Assembly: GCF_036320965.1 (NCBI RefSeq)
Contig: NC_092257.1
Location: 17,667,913 to 17,731,912, forward strand
Reading direction: 5' to 3'
Source: Panulirus ornatus
Lineage: Eukaryota; Arthropoda; Malacostraca; Decapoda; Palinuridae
Length of the DNA: 64,000 nucleotides
The notes under the pieces were generated by a model that did no database searches, was not told the origin of the DNA, and was given only the letters and a program-made list of their open reading frames with translations. Position numbers and translations under genes: made by a program. Of this stretch, positions 22,826-34,795 are shown piece by piece; position 1 is the first letter of the stretch; each line of letters opens with the position of its first letter.

Positions 22826-24845
22826 CATCCACAATTTTTTTCGGTGGAAATTCTCTGCAGTTACAAATCCTTCGTCAAGTAACCCAGGCCACAGCGTGTT
22901 GTCAAACGATGTTCCTCATTGATTATGGAACACTGCGGCCGGCAGGAAACTGTTGGCCATCGTGAGGCTCAAAACTCTCGCTCGACACAATGAAAAAAAA
23001 GTGCAAAGACAAGTATATACAATGCGGCCATATATACTGGTACACGTATTTCAAAATCGGACGTTTCCAGCCACTAAGATCACCGCGAACCCCCGAACAC
23101 GATCCATGCAACAAGTAACACTTTCCTTCTTTCAGAAAGTGAAATATTCACGTTTACCAACGATAAGGCAAGGGAGACAACACCGTATAATGTGATACAC
23201 TAACAGCTAAACTTGATTTTTGTTCGGAAGTTCAACCCTGTAAGCACGACCCTTTGGGTATAATGACCCTGGGCCTTCTCTGACCTCATTCTTAAGATTC
23301 AGGCCAACATACCCCCAAGGGTCGTAACGTCGTGCTCATGGGGTCACACCCAGAACTTGACGGCCAGATCATCCTCTCCCCACAGCTAATAAGGTGGTCA
23401 TGAGGTCACAGGGGCACTATCAGCAGGTGGAACCCAACCCCCATCATAACCTTGCTGGAACACTGTGACGCAGACAGCCAGTGATGACAGGGGAGGGCAG
23501 GAGGGCACAAGGGGAGGTGTGGAGGGATGTAATGACCTCTGAAGGTTCGAGGAGGAGGTGTAAGGGAAGAAGAACGAGAGGAGTGGGGCTACGGTGAGAT
23601 GTAAGGGGATCACGGAGGGAGTAACGAGGAAAGAGAAGAGGTTAAGGGGGTAAGACGAGTGGGAGGAAAGTTAGAGTTAAGAAGAATAAGAACGGTGGGA
23701 GTAAGACAGAGATATAGTGAAGTTAGAAGGAGAGGAGGAAGTGCGAAGGTGAAAGGGAAAGGCAAAACATGGAGGACAGGTTGTACAAAGAGGGATGGGA
23801 GGGGCATGGAGCACCACTAGTTGCCTCTTGAAGGTTGGTACCACACTCACTGCGCAGCCCCTGGCCACTTCAGTCATCGCATTAAGCTACTGACAATAGC
23901 CTCATATGACCTCATGTGACCTTGGCTTACCAATGAGGTCAGGCACCAGGAGCTGGACACAGCCGACCTTAACGACAGAAGGCCGCCTTTTCGCCGGTCG
24001 CCACAGCCGTCCTGGACAGACGTGATGACCAAATCAATCCCAGGTCGCTCACATCCTCACCTGGGCACTGGATGAAACGCCCAGTAACGACGCGTGACCT
24101 CATCTGACCTCTCTCTCTAAATTCCAAAAAGGGGACGTCAATAAGCTTGGCCGCCACCCCCCACGGCTTAAATGACCCGAATACCTCATAAATACCCGAG
24201 CATCACTGCGCCACTCAAGCCACGTAGTCCCTGGCTCAAACACACAGGCGCGCGAACTGCGCCTGAACGTCTCCCACCAAGACAGTCTGAGTCATGCCCT
24301 CCTCCAGGAGCGCCATAGGATCATGTTAAGTCTCCTGCACCACTACCGTGGGGGCCTGTGTCTCACCACACCTGTTGCTCCTGCCCCCACCATTAGCCCT
24401 GGGCCACACGACTCTACCCTTCATCATAAATGGTAGTAAACACCGTGAACACCTTGCCAAAAACCACGACAAGAGAAATGAAGGAAGAAGATGAAGCAGA
24501 CGAGGAGGGGATGTGTGCCACACTGAAGGAGAGAGGGAGTGAACAGTGAAGGGAGGAGAGGCAGTCCTTCCACGCGCCTCACGGGCCATCATTTCTTCAA
24601 CATGGCGTCGTGTGTTGCTTGGGACCACTAAACCCAGTCAGGTATACGCCCAGTGATCGGGCGTCAGCTACGTAGCACACCGGAGGTATGAAAGGAAAAA
24701 TAAATAGGACATAGATAACTCGATTTCACTTGACCATTTGACCCGTGACGTTGACCTCTGACCTTATCACCTGCAGTCAAAACATGTGCTGGGTGCGCCA
24801 AGGTCTGTGCCAAATGTACACTACGTGACATCACCCATAATGATA

Positions 24846-24848
<3 letters not shown>
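22822..24848. other. Unique sequence with one foldback copy
   Basis: Contains repeat FB at 23.2 kb and a purine-rich zone at 23.48-23.80 kb that yields spurious minus-strand frames. No gene seen. Confidence 0.4.
23233..23346. repeat. Foldback repeat FB, copy 2
   Basis: The left arm gtaagcacgaccctttgggt is matched by the right arm acccccaagggtcgtaacgt then cgtgctcatggggtc in inverted orientation, with a gacctcattcttaagattca centre. This is a typical non-autonomous foldback or MITE-like structure; no transposase is visible. Confidence 0.6.

Positions 24849-24922
<74 letters not shown>
24849..24922. repeat. (CT)n microsatellite
   Basis: About 37 pure units. Confidence 0.98.
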
Positions 24923-24924
<2 letters not shown>

Positions 24925-25044
24925 AAGCTGGTGTCATATACGGCTGATGAGATGCAACCCGAATATATGCAAGGTAATGAGGATGGGACACAATGAAAGA
25001 AGGACCCAATATGAATATCATCTGGCAGGAAGTGAGCTGCAGGA

Positions 25045-25048
<4 letters not shown>

Positions 25049-25123
<75 letters not shown>
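25049..25123. repeat. (GT)n microsatellite
   Basis: About 37 pure units, upstream of LINE copy E. Confidence 0.98.
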
Positions 25124-25126
<3 letters not shown>

Positions 25127-25204
25127 GACTTGGGAGAAGATACCCTCCCTAATATGTCGCCCGAGCCCCACATTAGGAGAATGGCAATGGAGACAAACTC
25201 TTTT

Positions 25205-25902
25205 GGCAAGTATTACAATAACATTGACGTATATGGATAAAGGAAATATTCAGCAAGCTGCTCACATCCTACGCAAGGCCAAAACTAGAACACGCCTCTC
25301 AAGTCTGGTCTCCACATCGAAGGAATCACAAAAGGAAAAAAAAATGACAAAGTCCAGAGAAGGACAACAACGTTGGTATCAGAATAAGGAAGGTTGAATA
25401 CAGGGCAAGAATAGAGGCCTTACATTAGTCACCACAGACAAGAGGAAAGTGGGGGGGGGGGGGGGGGTGACCTATTCACAACTTTTGACTTTTTAAAACC
25501 AGTTTGACGAAGTCAAGTGTGAACAAGTATTTGAAAGATGTTAGGATACAACAACCCGAATGAAGCATGAAACTTGTTTGAAAAGATGTAAAGAAAGGGA
25601 TAAGATCATGAGTGCATACGGCCTGAGCATGCAGGAGGGTGAAGGGCGTGCACGGGATGGAGTGAACTGGAACGATAAGGTATACAGGCGGTGAAGTGCA
25701 GAGAGAGAGATTACTGACCCAAGGCATATGAAGCAGCCAGGCAGTAGAGAAGTAGATGAATGAAATAAAATGAAGTCTGAAATTGTGAATGTGGAAGCAA
25801 ACAAAAGTTCAAAAAGCTGTATAAATATCTGAGTAGGCTTAAGGGATGGTACTTCACGAGTGCAGAACTCCCTCTCCGTGCGATTAGGTAGTTATGTTAA
25901 CA

Positions 25903-25903
<1 letters not shown>
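25205..25903 (+). pseudogene. LINE C-terminal RT region plus diverged 3' tail (copy E)
   Basis: At about 25274-25315 a + frame reads ARPKLEHASQVWSPHRRN, followed by a frameshifted VQRRTTTLVSE, the same P.LE.a.QVWSP....vQRR order as the copy at 11.97 kb. A run of 17 G interrupts it at 25451. The C-terminal region continues to about 25600. A diverged tail (gatggtacttcacgagtgca, then gaactccctctccgtg) at 25850-25885 precedes an (AC) array at 25904. There are multiple stops and frameshifts; it is inactive. Confidence 0.7.

Positions 25904-25943
<40 letters not shown>
25904..25943. repeat. (AC)n after LINE tail E
   Basis: Twenty pure units directly after the diverged tail. Confidence 0.97.
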
Positions 25944-25944
<1 letters not shown>

Positions 25945-25946
<2 letters not shown>

Positions 25947-27419
25947 TCTCCAGGCTAAGTATTGTGTCTCCACCTCGCCCTCTAAGTGCCTGGTACTATG
26001 TCCCCATCCAGCCCTCCAGACCTTGCAGTATCCCCACCCTGCCCTCCAGGCCTGGTACTGTGTCACCCTACATCCCCCCTCCTCCGAGCTCTAGCACACC
26101 CTCGTCACCCGGAGGGAACCACGAACCACATCAAGTGTTCCCCACCACCAGGCTAAACGGCGAAGAATAAGAATGTCACGACCACAACACTGAGACCACA
26201 TCAACCCGTTGCCTACGGCTACTACTCCTTACCTGACGCGCTCCCGTCTGCGCATGAAGTATACTTACCCATCATCACATCATACACAGACGTATTGCTG
26301 CCCCGCCTTACTGCACACAACCTCACGAACAATATAAGGAGAGAAAAAGCAAGAGGCAACCTTTACCCCACCAAGAATCATTCCCATATCAAAGGATCAC
26401 CTTACCTGCCCACGTATGGGTCCGCCACTCACTCTCCTGGCCCTCACCACACTTACCTGTGGAGAAAGAACATGTAATCATTACCAAGAAAATACCTCAA
26501 CGTTAAGACAAGAGTCTCTTATGAGGGGAAACATAACGACCCCGGGAATATATAAGCCAGAGGTCACGCTCCCAACACCATAAGATGTCAAAGGTTAGTT
26601 ATGTCAATGTGCTTTCCTCAGTGCAAGGGATTTCGTCACACTGATTTTTGAGGAACATAAGGGAGTGTGAGGTGTGAGGATGAAGGTACAAGGAACATCC
26701 CCCTGAAAAGAGAGGAAGTCTGAAGTATGAGGGTACATCACCCTAACATGAGAGGGAGTGTGAGGTGTGAGGGTGAAGGTACAAGGAATATCTTATCATG
26801 AGACTCGCACGTAACACCCACCAATGTACTATGATCACTGGCGTTCATCATCTTCACAATCTTAAGTAAGGCAAAATTCGTATGTTTTACTATATGAACT
26901 TCGAAGTTACCGTATCAGTCTCTACCCTGGGGCTTTGTCTGCCCAGTTGTCTCACCCTAGCTTCCCGTCTACTACCTGTCTCATCCATCGAGGTGCCAGC
27001 CACTCACCTCCCGTCCATTACTTGTCTCATTCATTAACTCTCCCCGTCCCGATCTATCCATCTAGCGAAATAACACTTCACGCAATAACTCGTTGCTCAT
27101 GACACCATCAAATCACCTATCGTCATGCTCAGCACATAAACACTACTGTTATTCGACTAACCTTTATTCGCTTTCTTTCTTCAAACAAAACTTTCCCTTT
27201 AACACGCTATGTCTAAACAACACACAAACTGTTCCATCTGAAACACCAGGCACCCCAGGTCTGTACACACAACCCCAGGGCAACCCCAGGACCACCGCCC
27301 ACACACTCCACCCCAGCAACACCGACCCACTTCCCCCCAGCAGTCTTTCCCTTACCCCTGGCTCCCCCGACGCCGCCCTCCACCTCCTCCTCCTTCTCAA
27401 TACGACCTCCTGAAGAATT
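25945..27419. other. Unique sequence, no gene seen
   Basis: Short CT-rich duplicated phrases near 25.96-26.06 kb (ccctccaggcctggtactgt) and a small tandem at 26.64 kb. No coding signal. Confidence 0.4.
26640..26800. repeat. ~75-100 bp imperfect tandem, 2-3 copies
   Basis: gggagtgtgaggtgtgagga, tgaaggtacaaggaa recurs with insertions. Confidence 0.75.
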
Positions 27420-27965
27420 CTGATCACAAGGCCGACCTTTCTAGAGCTCCAATCAAGAGATCTACCACCTCAAAGACTTCCGGTCACAATCTCTATCCTC
27501 CCCTACTGACTGACTACCAAGACTTTCTCTCTTGAAAAAGATCCATTGAAAGACTCGACTTTCCGAAGACTTACGGCCACAACACTTGGTTATCAAGACT
27601 TTCCATCAAACGGAAGACCCTCACAGGGACTTCTGTCTATCAACCTACTCTCAAAAGATGATTCTGGGTGGACAGCTTTCAATGGGCTTGGGATCATAAA
27701 GCAACAAAACTCCTCCCATCCGAAGACCACTTCTACCGTGCTCGCATCACAAGACCTCCCCCTCACACTCCTCCCATCCCATGAATTCCCTTCCAGTATT
27801 ATCACCGCAAGGAAGGACTCCCATCGTAGGTTTTCTTCCTGCCGAAGGGCTTTCCCGTCCAACGAATCCCACTCCCAAAGACTTGTCATAACACGACATC
27901 CCCTGCCAAATACTTCCCTTTCCAACGACCTGCTCTCTCAAAGACTTCTCGCTACAGGTCCTCCC
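27420..27965. repeat. Very degenerate tandem region (~48 bp period)
   Basis: Loose repeats of gaagacttccggtcacaa and tcaagactttcc-like words. Responsible for a 143-codon + frame and a 122-codon minus frame without codon bias. Confidence 0.4.
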
Positions 27966-28139
27966 GCCCAGCCTTAACCTTGTGAGGCCTGTCCTCCGAC
28001 GACCAGGGCCGTCAAGATCCCCCTGCGGCGACCAGACCTTCAGGGCAGCGGGGCAGGATGCTCCCCAGCAGAGGGCACAATCAGGGCCCCCACTCCCTCT
28101 CCCTTCCCTTGCCAATCCCTTGTAACAATACGTGACGTC

Positions 28140-28610
28140 CTGACGTTTTCTTTCCGTTTCTTTCTTCTTTTCTTCTTCTTTTTGTCTTCTGTCTTTACAG
28201 TCTGTATGACACTCCTTCCTTCTATCACTCCTTCATTTCCATCTCCATGCCTTCCGGCCGTCTTATCACAGCACCACTAACGTGCTTAACCCTTCTCCTC
28301 CTGCTTTATTACCCTTTTCCTTTACCTTCCTCCCTTCCTGTCTTGACATCCTCTCCCTCAACCCACTCTCTTCCGACCTCTATTCCCTTCTTCCCCTGCC
28401 TCCCTCCCACCTTCCCCATCCTTATACCTGACTCCCCTTCCTTTATTTCGACTCCTTCTCTTGTCTTTCCTCCAACCTCGTCTCGCATTACCCTTCATCC
28501 CCAGCCTCCGCCTCCTCCCTTCTCGCATCCTCTGTCTCTACCCCCGCACTGTGAGCACCAACCTTCCCTCCTTCCCTCCCTCCCTCTTAGCCTGCTTAGC
28601 CAATCATGAC
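28140..28610 (+). other. Pyrimidine-rich tract with acceptor-like end
   Basis: A 50-base T/C tract ends in tctgtctttacag at 28200, an ideal splice acceptor. The + frame after it is open to 28609, but the whole block is about 85% pyrimidine, which removes stop codons automatically. I do not call an exon. Confidence 0.4.
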
Positions 28611-29084
28611 AAGATGGCTCCTGCGGCAGGGACTGTGGTATTCCTATAATCCCAGCAGCCAACAACTCTCCCGGCTCTTCCCCCCAACCCTCCCACCTAC
28701 CTACCACTCTCTCCCTCTTGACAAAAGAAGTAAGAACAAATCAATGAGAAAGAATCCTTCATTTTCCTGACAGACGGAACGCCATTGTTCCCCAAGATTT
28801 TTGACGACCGCGTGAAGGCCATTCTTTCATTTACAATTCGGGAGTCCGCCGCCAGGACGCAGCCTCATATCCCTCCCAGTGTCCCTCTCTTCCGCGGCTG
28901 AAGATGGGAAGATAAACAACCCAATGTATGCATCAGTCAGAGTAACAACACTGTTAGGGAGACTTATTGAGTCTGTGGTGATATTTCCCCATCCTTGAGT
29001 CTCCCTCACCAACCACTCTAACTATGATACTTCTCAAAAAATTTAAATAAATATATATTCCTCTTTTTTTGCCACGCCAGTCAG

Positions 29085-29290
29085 GCGGGGAACAGTTGCT
29101 CTGGCCTACGAATCCGTTCCTTCCTTCCTCCTCTAAGCAAGAGCCGTCTTGATCTCAGAATCTGTTGCCACTTCCTCCGCATCAAAGCCGTCTTGGACTG
29201 AGAGAATCCGTTCCCCCTTCCCCCGCCAAGTGACAGCCATCCTAGCCAGACAATCTGCTACCACGAGCGACTCAAGAGGCCACACTAATA
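29085..29290. repeat. Degenerate ~65-bp tandem, 3 copies
   Basis: Recurring gaatccgttcc, ccttcctcc, aagccgtcttg words at about 65-bp spacing. Confidence 0.5.
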
Positions 29291-29439
29291 CATCCTGGTG
29301 AAACAGATGGCAGTGCCCTGAGGTGGCAGCAGCCAGGCTCGTCCCATCCCTAAAGCCGTGTGTTCCCCTTCGCCCTTACTCCCACCCTTAAAAACTTAAA
29401 AATCATATCCCTCCATTACTGAGCAGACTCTGAGGCAGA

Positions 29440-29745
29440 TTAGACAGAGGAGCTGAATCTATTAAATAATTTCGGTAAAGTATCATACGACAGAGACTCA
29501 ATCATCAGATATAATGGTATGAAGATAAGTGGGAAGAGATATACCTAAAGCCATGTGGGCAGACGTGGTCACATAGAGAGTGGTGGAGCATGGAAATAAA
29601 CTACCTCCTCATGTTGTCGATGTGGAAGACCATAAATCGCAGCTGATCGAGGCGAGACAAACACTTCAGCAAGATCTGGTATCATTAAGAGAGTCAGGTT
29701 ACTTTTTTATTTAGCTGCAGAGCAAATGTCGTTAAATTGACATGG
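29440..29745 (+). pseudogene. LINE extreme C-terminus fragment
   Basis: Around 29575-29620 the + frame reads VVEHGNKLPPHVVDVEDHK, matching the vv..WN.LP..VV.......FK end of LINE polyproteins (the usual Trp is replaced). Just upstream, in another frame, ISGKRYT, a stop and SHVGRRGHIE fit the preceding ..kr...dvrr..f segment. It ends near a T run at 29704 and a TAG. No RT motifs are present; a short, frameshifted relic. Confidence 0.6.
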
Positions 29746-30249
29746 AACTTTTTTCCAGTCTACACTTTCTTATACAATTACCATGGCAGTATCTCACCAC
29801 CATAATGCATAATATTATTATTTCATCTTTTTTCCCCCCGCCGGCAGATGAGCCGGAGGGAAGAGGTGGGTGGGGTGAGGAGGTTGACCTGCTGCTGTGC
29901 TATTCTGTTTTTGCCATATATTTACATATATATTTTTCATATACCCTCATTATGGGCCATCAGGTCTCCTGTTATCTGTCCTTCCCATGTATTCCCTCCC
30001 CTACACTTCCCTTCGACCTCAAAATTGCCCTATTTAGCCCTCGACCTTTTAAAACCATATTTGCATTTAGAGATGCTGGGAGCAGTGTATGCTACATACT
30101 TCCTCCGGGGTTCGATACCCTTCCCGTGGCTCAGCGATACACGTCATCCCCTGCTTACTGGTCAACCAAGACAAACAGTAAACAGTAGTAAGGAAACAAA
30201 CAATAAACACCGTGTTTGCTTCCTTGTAGAGATCATGACGCCGGATAAT

Positions 30250-30465
30250 TTGTGCCATCGTCCGTACGTACGTTGTTACATCGTCCGTGCGTACGTTGCT
30301 CCATCGTCCGTACGTACGTTGCTCCATCGTCCGTACGTACGTTGCTCCATCGTCCGTACGTACGTTGCTCCATCGTCCGTACGTACGTTGCCCCATCGTC
30401 CGTCCGTACGTTGCTCCATCGTCCGTACATACGTTGCTCCATCGTCCGTACGTACGTTGCTCCTC
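30250..30465. repeat. 23-bp minisatellite, about 10 copies
   Basis: Unit gttgctccatcgtccgtacg then tac. Each unit has a self-complementary cgtacgtacg core. Unrelated in sequence to the 23-bp array at 19.6 kb. Confidence 0.95.
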
Positions 30466-30544
30466 TCTCCAAATTTTCCTTTCCACTGCTTATCTTTAGC
30501 ACCCCTGTTCCATCTCCCAGCCACACATTACTCACACTCTCCTC

Positions 30545-30665
30545 TTCCCTCCCAGCCAGGCCAGCCTCCTTCCGTCTCCCGGCCAGCCTCCTCCCTTTTC
30601 TCGGCCAGCCTCCTCCCGTCTCCCTGTCAGCCTCCTCCCGTCCCCCAGCCAGCCTCCTCCCTACA
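30545..30665. repeat. ~22-bp CT-rich minisatellite, 5-6 copies
   Basis: Unit cagcctcctcccgtctccc with ggc or cag joints. Confidence 0.85.
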
Positions 30666-30914
30666 ATGCCTCATCGTGAGCACCTCCTGTCCCGTCCCGT
30701 TGAGGGGCGCGGCACGGCAGACCCCCGGCCCTGAGGGCTGCCGTGCGCTAGCCCGGGGGTCCTGCTGGTACTCTTGCCAAGGGATACGGCTCGCTACCTC
30801 CTGGATTCCTTCACTCTTCCTCGGGGGTACGGCTACCGAACCCACAGGGTCTGGCTCCCTAGCCTGAAGGGTCTGAATCTCCAGCAAGGGGAGAGGAACC
30901 CTTAGGCTCCCTAG

Positions 30915-31125
30915 CCCGGCAAATGGGGCGGCTGTTCCCTAATCCTGGGGTGTGGGGCGGCAGTACCCTAGCCCTGAGGAGTGGGGCGGCAGCAGCCTAG
31001 CCCTAGGATGTGGGGCGGCAACAACCTAGCCCTGGGGTGTGGGGCGGCAGCACCCTCGCCTTGGGATGTGGGGCGGCAGCACCCTAGCCCTGGGGCGTGG
31101 GGCGGCAGCCCCCCTGAGCCGGGGC
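30915..31125. repeat. ~30-bp GC-rich minisatellite, 7 copies
   Basis: Unit tggggcggcagcaccctagc then cctggggtg. Followed by a CpG-rich block ending at a gtgagt site near 31177. Confidence 0.9.
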
Positions 31126-31432
31126 GTTTCGGAGCGGCGCCCCCGTCCCGCCCCCGCCCCCCGGCCGAGACCCAGAGTGAGTCACCATCTCCCGCACACC
31201 AGAATGGCCAGCGGCAGATCCCAAGATTTTTCCCCCAATATGGAGGGGAATAATCCAAAAAACACCAGAGGAATCCCTCAATATTACAAGATCTAAAATA
31301 TCGAGAAAATATTCTTAAATCATGTGATTCAGTTTATATAATGTGAGATTCAGTTGAATTATTGATAAAGACCTCATATGTGTATTTATTAATAACGAAC
31401 TCAAAGCGGGCGTCACCTCACTTCACCAGGCC

Positions 31433-31619
31433 TCACCACTCTCCACTAAGCTTGGCAAGATAAGCTCTCCACTCCTCTACATACGGTAGACGGTAAAATC
31501 TGTCAGCCTTGTCCTTTAAGGAAAGCCAGCGGCGTGGCGGCAGCGGCGGCCTGCAGCAGGCCAGCCGGTGGCGGGGATTGCCACACGCCGCCAGCCGTTC
31601 CCCTGCCATACGCCCCACA
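31433..31619 (-). CDS. Short open frame with protein-like C-terminus, unknown
   Basis: On the minus strand an ATG frame (MAGERLAACGNPRH, then an Arg/Pro/Cys-rich section) ends in SLKDKADRFYRLPYVEEW and a further 11 residues before TGA. The aromatic and charged C-terminal 29 residues look like an amphipathic helix rather than random translation. A ctgctgcag acceptor-like site lies inside, before a GCC-rich run. About 60 codons, no homologue recognised. The flanking + strand is repeat-poor and AT-rich. Confidence 0.18.
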
Positions 31620-32150
31620 CTACACACTTCTCTTTCGCTCGAGTTTTCGATTTTCTGTAAAGTTCATATGTTTGGTTGATTCTGTCAGGTTTCTGCTAAA
31701 ACCATGAATTTAGTCTCTCTCGTCTTGTTTTTTTTATAAACCCTCCCGTATATATATAAAAAAATTAAATGCAATCTTCTCAGATGTAAACTGGCTCATA
31801 ACACGACTATATATATATATAACAGGTCTACTATTATTCATGACGGGGTAAGCGAAGACCATCCTCGACTGACCAATATTAACATTTCTAATACCATCCT
31901 CCCTGGGGGAAAGTTCAAACGAAAACCGTCCGCAATTCCTGGAAATCACTGTCACAGCTTTATTTTCCTCCCCCACACCTCCAACTGGTGCGCGTTCTAC
32001 CGACCCGACACCCAGTGTGGTCGAGTATAATAACAACCAAATCAAAAGAATCCAGTAAATTTTCAGAACGACGTAGACGGATTAGGAGACCCAGTACCAC
32101 ATCCCAGCCTAGCCAACACAGATGTCACGCCTACCATAACGATCCACAAC

Positions 32151-32441
32151 TCAGCACACGTCGGTCATTTGCAAAATGAGTCCAGGTTTTGGGTAATGGC
32201 GTACACCAGAGATGATGGACTTGTGGAAGTCTGCCTCAGTTAAATTACCCAGCAGAAGCCCGTGAGCGGCTTTTTGGGGCAATCTGACTTGAGTAACACT
32301 TGTTAATGGACTACATAAGCACATCTCCGTCAGAAGAGCGAGGAAAGCATAAAGAGAATTACGTTTAGGAAAACCAGTCAGGTCCCTCTCTGATCCACAC
32401 CCACGACAAAGACCCAACCGATTAGTCAACATGTGAGCCAC
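32151..32441 (-). CDS. 96-codon open frame in unique sequence, unknown
   Basis: The minus-strand frame opens at a GTG (first ATG four codons in) and includes NRLGLCRGCGSERDLTGF and later GNLTEADFHKSIISGVRHY before TGA. It has CxxC-like cysteines and mixed composition without simple repeats. Codon third positions are not GC-biased, unlike the best candidate exon of this window. It might be a decayed mobile-element gene or chance; no family was recognised. Confidence 0.13.
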   Translation of the reverse strand: MAHMLTNRLGLCRGCGSERDLTGFPKRNSLYAFLALLTEMCLCSPLTSVTQVRLPQKAAHGLLLGNLTEADFHKSIISGVRHYPKPGLILQMTDVC

Positions 32442-32660
32442 TACGTCTACATTTGCTGAAGTCAGAGATGCAGGCTAGATTAAATCTCAAGACATGAGCA
32501 CAGGCATTTAATAATCCACTTCATGATGAATGACGAACATGATGAATGTGAAACCCTATTCACTGAATGTGAACCTGACGCGGTCCTAGCCAGAGGCAAA
32601 AGCTACGTCCCCCCAAGGGGAGGATGGTGTCACGACCAGGATCAAGTAGACACCTTGTGA

Positions 32661-32700
32661 TGTTGTCGCTGCCCGACTCACGTTGAGTTATACAGACACT
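32661..32700 (+). repeat. Short shared motif, copy 2
   Basis: See the partner at 17631-17670; about 40 bp of recognisable similarity. Confidence 0.4.
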
Positions 32701-32888
32701 GTAACACTGGCAACTGGTGTACCCCAGTGACTGTAACGCTGGCAACTAGTACACTTAGTACGAGCACATCACCCTCTCAGACGACAGTAAGTACAGGCAG
32801 AGAAAAAAAACAAAATACTACAATTAATACGCGTCCAAACCGGTGTCCCTCGACGGTCAAGATGATTGGGTGGAGCGGGAGAGCTTAG

Positions 32889-33140
32889 GTAGGATCTGGG
32901 AGCAACACGTGGACGGGAGCGGCAGCTGGTCGCTCTACACCGCTGGGATTGCACGTCAAGCCACACCAGAGCAGCTGCACCGGACCCAAGTTTGTATGGC
33001 TGACCAGCGTCTCCCCAACATCCTCCCACATGAGTCACGAGGACTCCTTGACCACGGTGGCAGGCAGCACCTACGCTATGCACAATGCGGTGGTGATGAT
33101 CCAGTGTTCCTCATCTCGGCCGTCATTTGCCTCAGCTGTG
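32889..33140 (+). CDS. Possible exon or ORF fragment, unknown
   Basis: Two overlapping + frames are open across this unique block upstream of an (AC) array. The frame through 32949 is GC-biased at third positions and includes GPKFVWLTSVSPTSSHMSHE followed by a Thr/Ala/Met-containing stretch. The other frame, open from before 32843, includes SLGRIWEQHVDGSGSWSLY. No convincing donor was found before the (AC) array. The codon bias is weaker than at 8179-8347, and a minus-strand frame is also open, so this is only a lead. Confidence 0.17.
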
Positions 33141-33142
33141 TC

Positions 33143-33165
33143 CACACACACACACACACACACAC
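33143..33165. repeat. (AC)n microsatellite
   Basis: Eleven pure units. Confidence 0.93.
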
Positions 33166-33344
33166 CACCCCCCAGAGCAGCTGGTGGTGGCCGTCCCGCC
33201 ACCCCTCACCCTCACCATCATCAAGCTAGAAACATCTGGCATGTGATGACCTTTACGCTTGATAAACACAGAGGAAATGACACAAAGCTGAACAATACAT
33301 CTTTCTTGACAAAGCTTTATCTTGGCGCTATACCGCAGTGCAAG

Positions 33345-33490
33345 CCGTTACACGGGGAACTAATAACATAGCGTAACACGGGGGACCAATACCACAGTGT
33401 AAGCCGTAACACGGGTGACCAATACCACAGTGTAAGTCGTAACACGGGTGACCAATACCACAGTGTAAGTCGTAACACGGGGGACTAATA
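33345..33490. repeat. 33-bp minisatellite, 4-5 copies
   Basis: Unit gaccaataccacagtgtaag then tcgtaacacgggt. Confidence 0.93.
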
Positions 33491-33842
33491 ACGCATCCAG
33501 ATCCTGCCTGTGGGAACCAGGAAGACCATCCCGGCCACGCAGGAGGAGGAGGAGGAGTAGGGTTGCGTTGCCGTCATACTCGAGGGCCGGTAATTCTGTG
33601 GGGTCAGTGTGTGACGTGTTGGAGGAGGTTGGGCGACCCGCTGTATCGTGACGTCAGAGCGTGACCTTGCCAGCTGGCACCGTCAATTTATGGTCTTTCC
33701 GTGTGTTTACACGAGCCACCTGCATGACCTTCTCTGCATGACCTACTAACCTTCAGTCCCTGTTAACAACTTGGATCACAGATGCCAGGTTCGGGCCAAC
33801 ACCTGGTGTCACACACGACAGCGTCTGGCACTGAACCTAGAC

Positions 33843-34105
33843 AGTAATGTGACACTGGTGTCGAATATAGAGGGACATGTGACACTGGTGTCGAATATAG
33901 AGGGACATGTGACACTGGTGTTGAATACTGAGGGACATGTGACACTGGTGTCGAACACAGAGAAATGTGTGACACCAGTGTCGAACACAGGGGAACGTGT
34001 GACACTAGTGTCGAACACAAAAGGAAAGAATATGTGACACTAGCGTCGAACACACGAGGAATATATGACACTGGTCCTGGACACAGAAACACGTGACACT
34101 GGTGT
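33843..34105. repeat. 30-bp minisatellite, about 9 copies
   Basis: Unit gacactggtgtcgaatatag then agggacatgt. Divisible by three, so + and minus frames stay open; no codon bias supports translation. Confidence 0.93.
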
Positions 34106-34419
34106 CAGATACTTGATACCAGAGATGGAGCCTCACAAGCTAGCGCTGAGGTTTCTTAGCATGTGTCGTGAGATAACTGGCGTCGAACCCTGGTACCAGG
34201 ACCGATAGTGGTGAGGACTGGAACACCCTGAGCCAGTGTTGAGCGGCTGGTGGTATACGACACACCACTGTAATTGCTACTGTGACGGGAAGTTTATGTA
34301 ACGCACTGTGACTGTTACAACAGAGGAAAGGTTCATGTTACAGACTCTCACTATGCATGAGGCCCACCTCAGACTTGTTAACTGTACTGGATTCCACATC
34401 TGAGAACTTATAACGTTGT

Positions 34420-34665
34420 GGCATTCGTGTTCGTGCAATCCTTACTGATTTCAGCTCAGCATTTGATATAATCAAATCCGCCACAGTCTCTGGCAAAGTG
34501 ATTAATTAACCTTTAGCAATTTAGTACGTTACTGTAGACTTTTTTTCTCCCAAAGGATAAAATAAGTTTGAGCTGGGAATACGCAGTCATCTATCACTGA
34601 TGTTCACTGTAGGCAGAATTTTAACACAGGCTGACGACACCGTAATTATTGGTGCAGTGATGAAC
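34420..34665 (+). pseudogene. Decayed RT palm with motif A and motif C remnants
   Basis: From 34420 the frame reads GIRVRAILTDFSSAFDIIK, RT motif A (the D.s.AFD signature with its catalytic Asp). About 150 bp later QADDTVIIG at 34627-34653 is the [YF]xDD box with Tyr changed to Gln. Stops and a T run separate them, and motif B is not recognisable. It overlaps the start of a ~150-bp block repeated at 35890. The fragment is inactive. Confidence 0.65.
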
Positions 34666-34795
34666 AAATGAACAAATAAACATAGAATCATGCATCAAAA
34701 CTCCATATCCTTTATCAATTAATATTCTAATTCGGGGAGGCACAGTCTCATTTATTTAATAAATTAGGTGTATCATAACTGTAATACACTGTAAT
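34651..34795 (+). repeat. ~150-bp duplicated block, copy 1
   Basis: ggtgcagtgatgaacaaatg through tgtaatacactgtaat is repeated almost base for base at 35890-36045. Copy 1 overlaps the end of a decayed RT. Confidence 0.85.

Noticed and set aside
24326..24628. 100-codon minus frame
   Set aside because: No codon bias, no motifs, purine-rich complement strand.
30100..30125. tRNA T-arm-like ggggttcgataccc
   Set aside because: No matching acceptor, D or anticodon arms around it. Similar isolated gttcga words elsewhere also failed.
29848..30867. 339-codon + frame, the longest in the window
   Set aside because: Runs through the 23-bp and 22-bp minisatellites; its repeated segment is also open in other frames and on the other strand.
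33771..34092. Repeat protein with 10-residue units (VTLVSNIEGH type)
   Set aside because: 30-bp minisatellite; the opposite strand is equally open.
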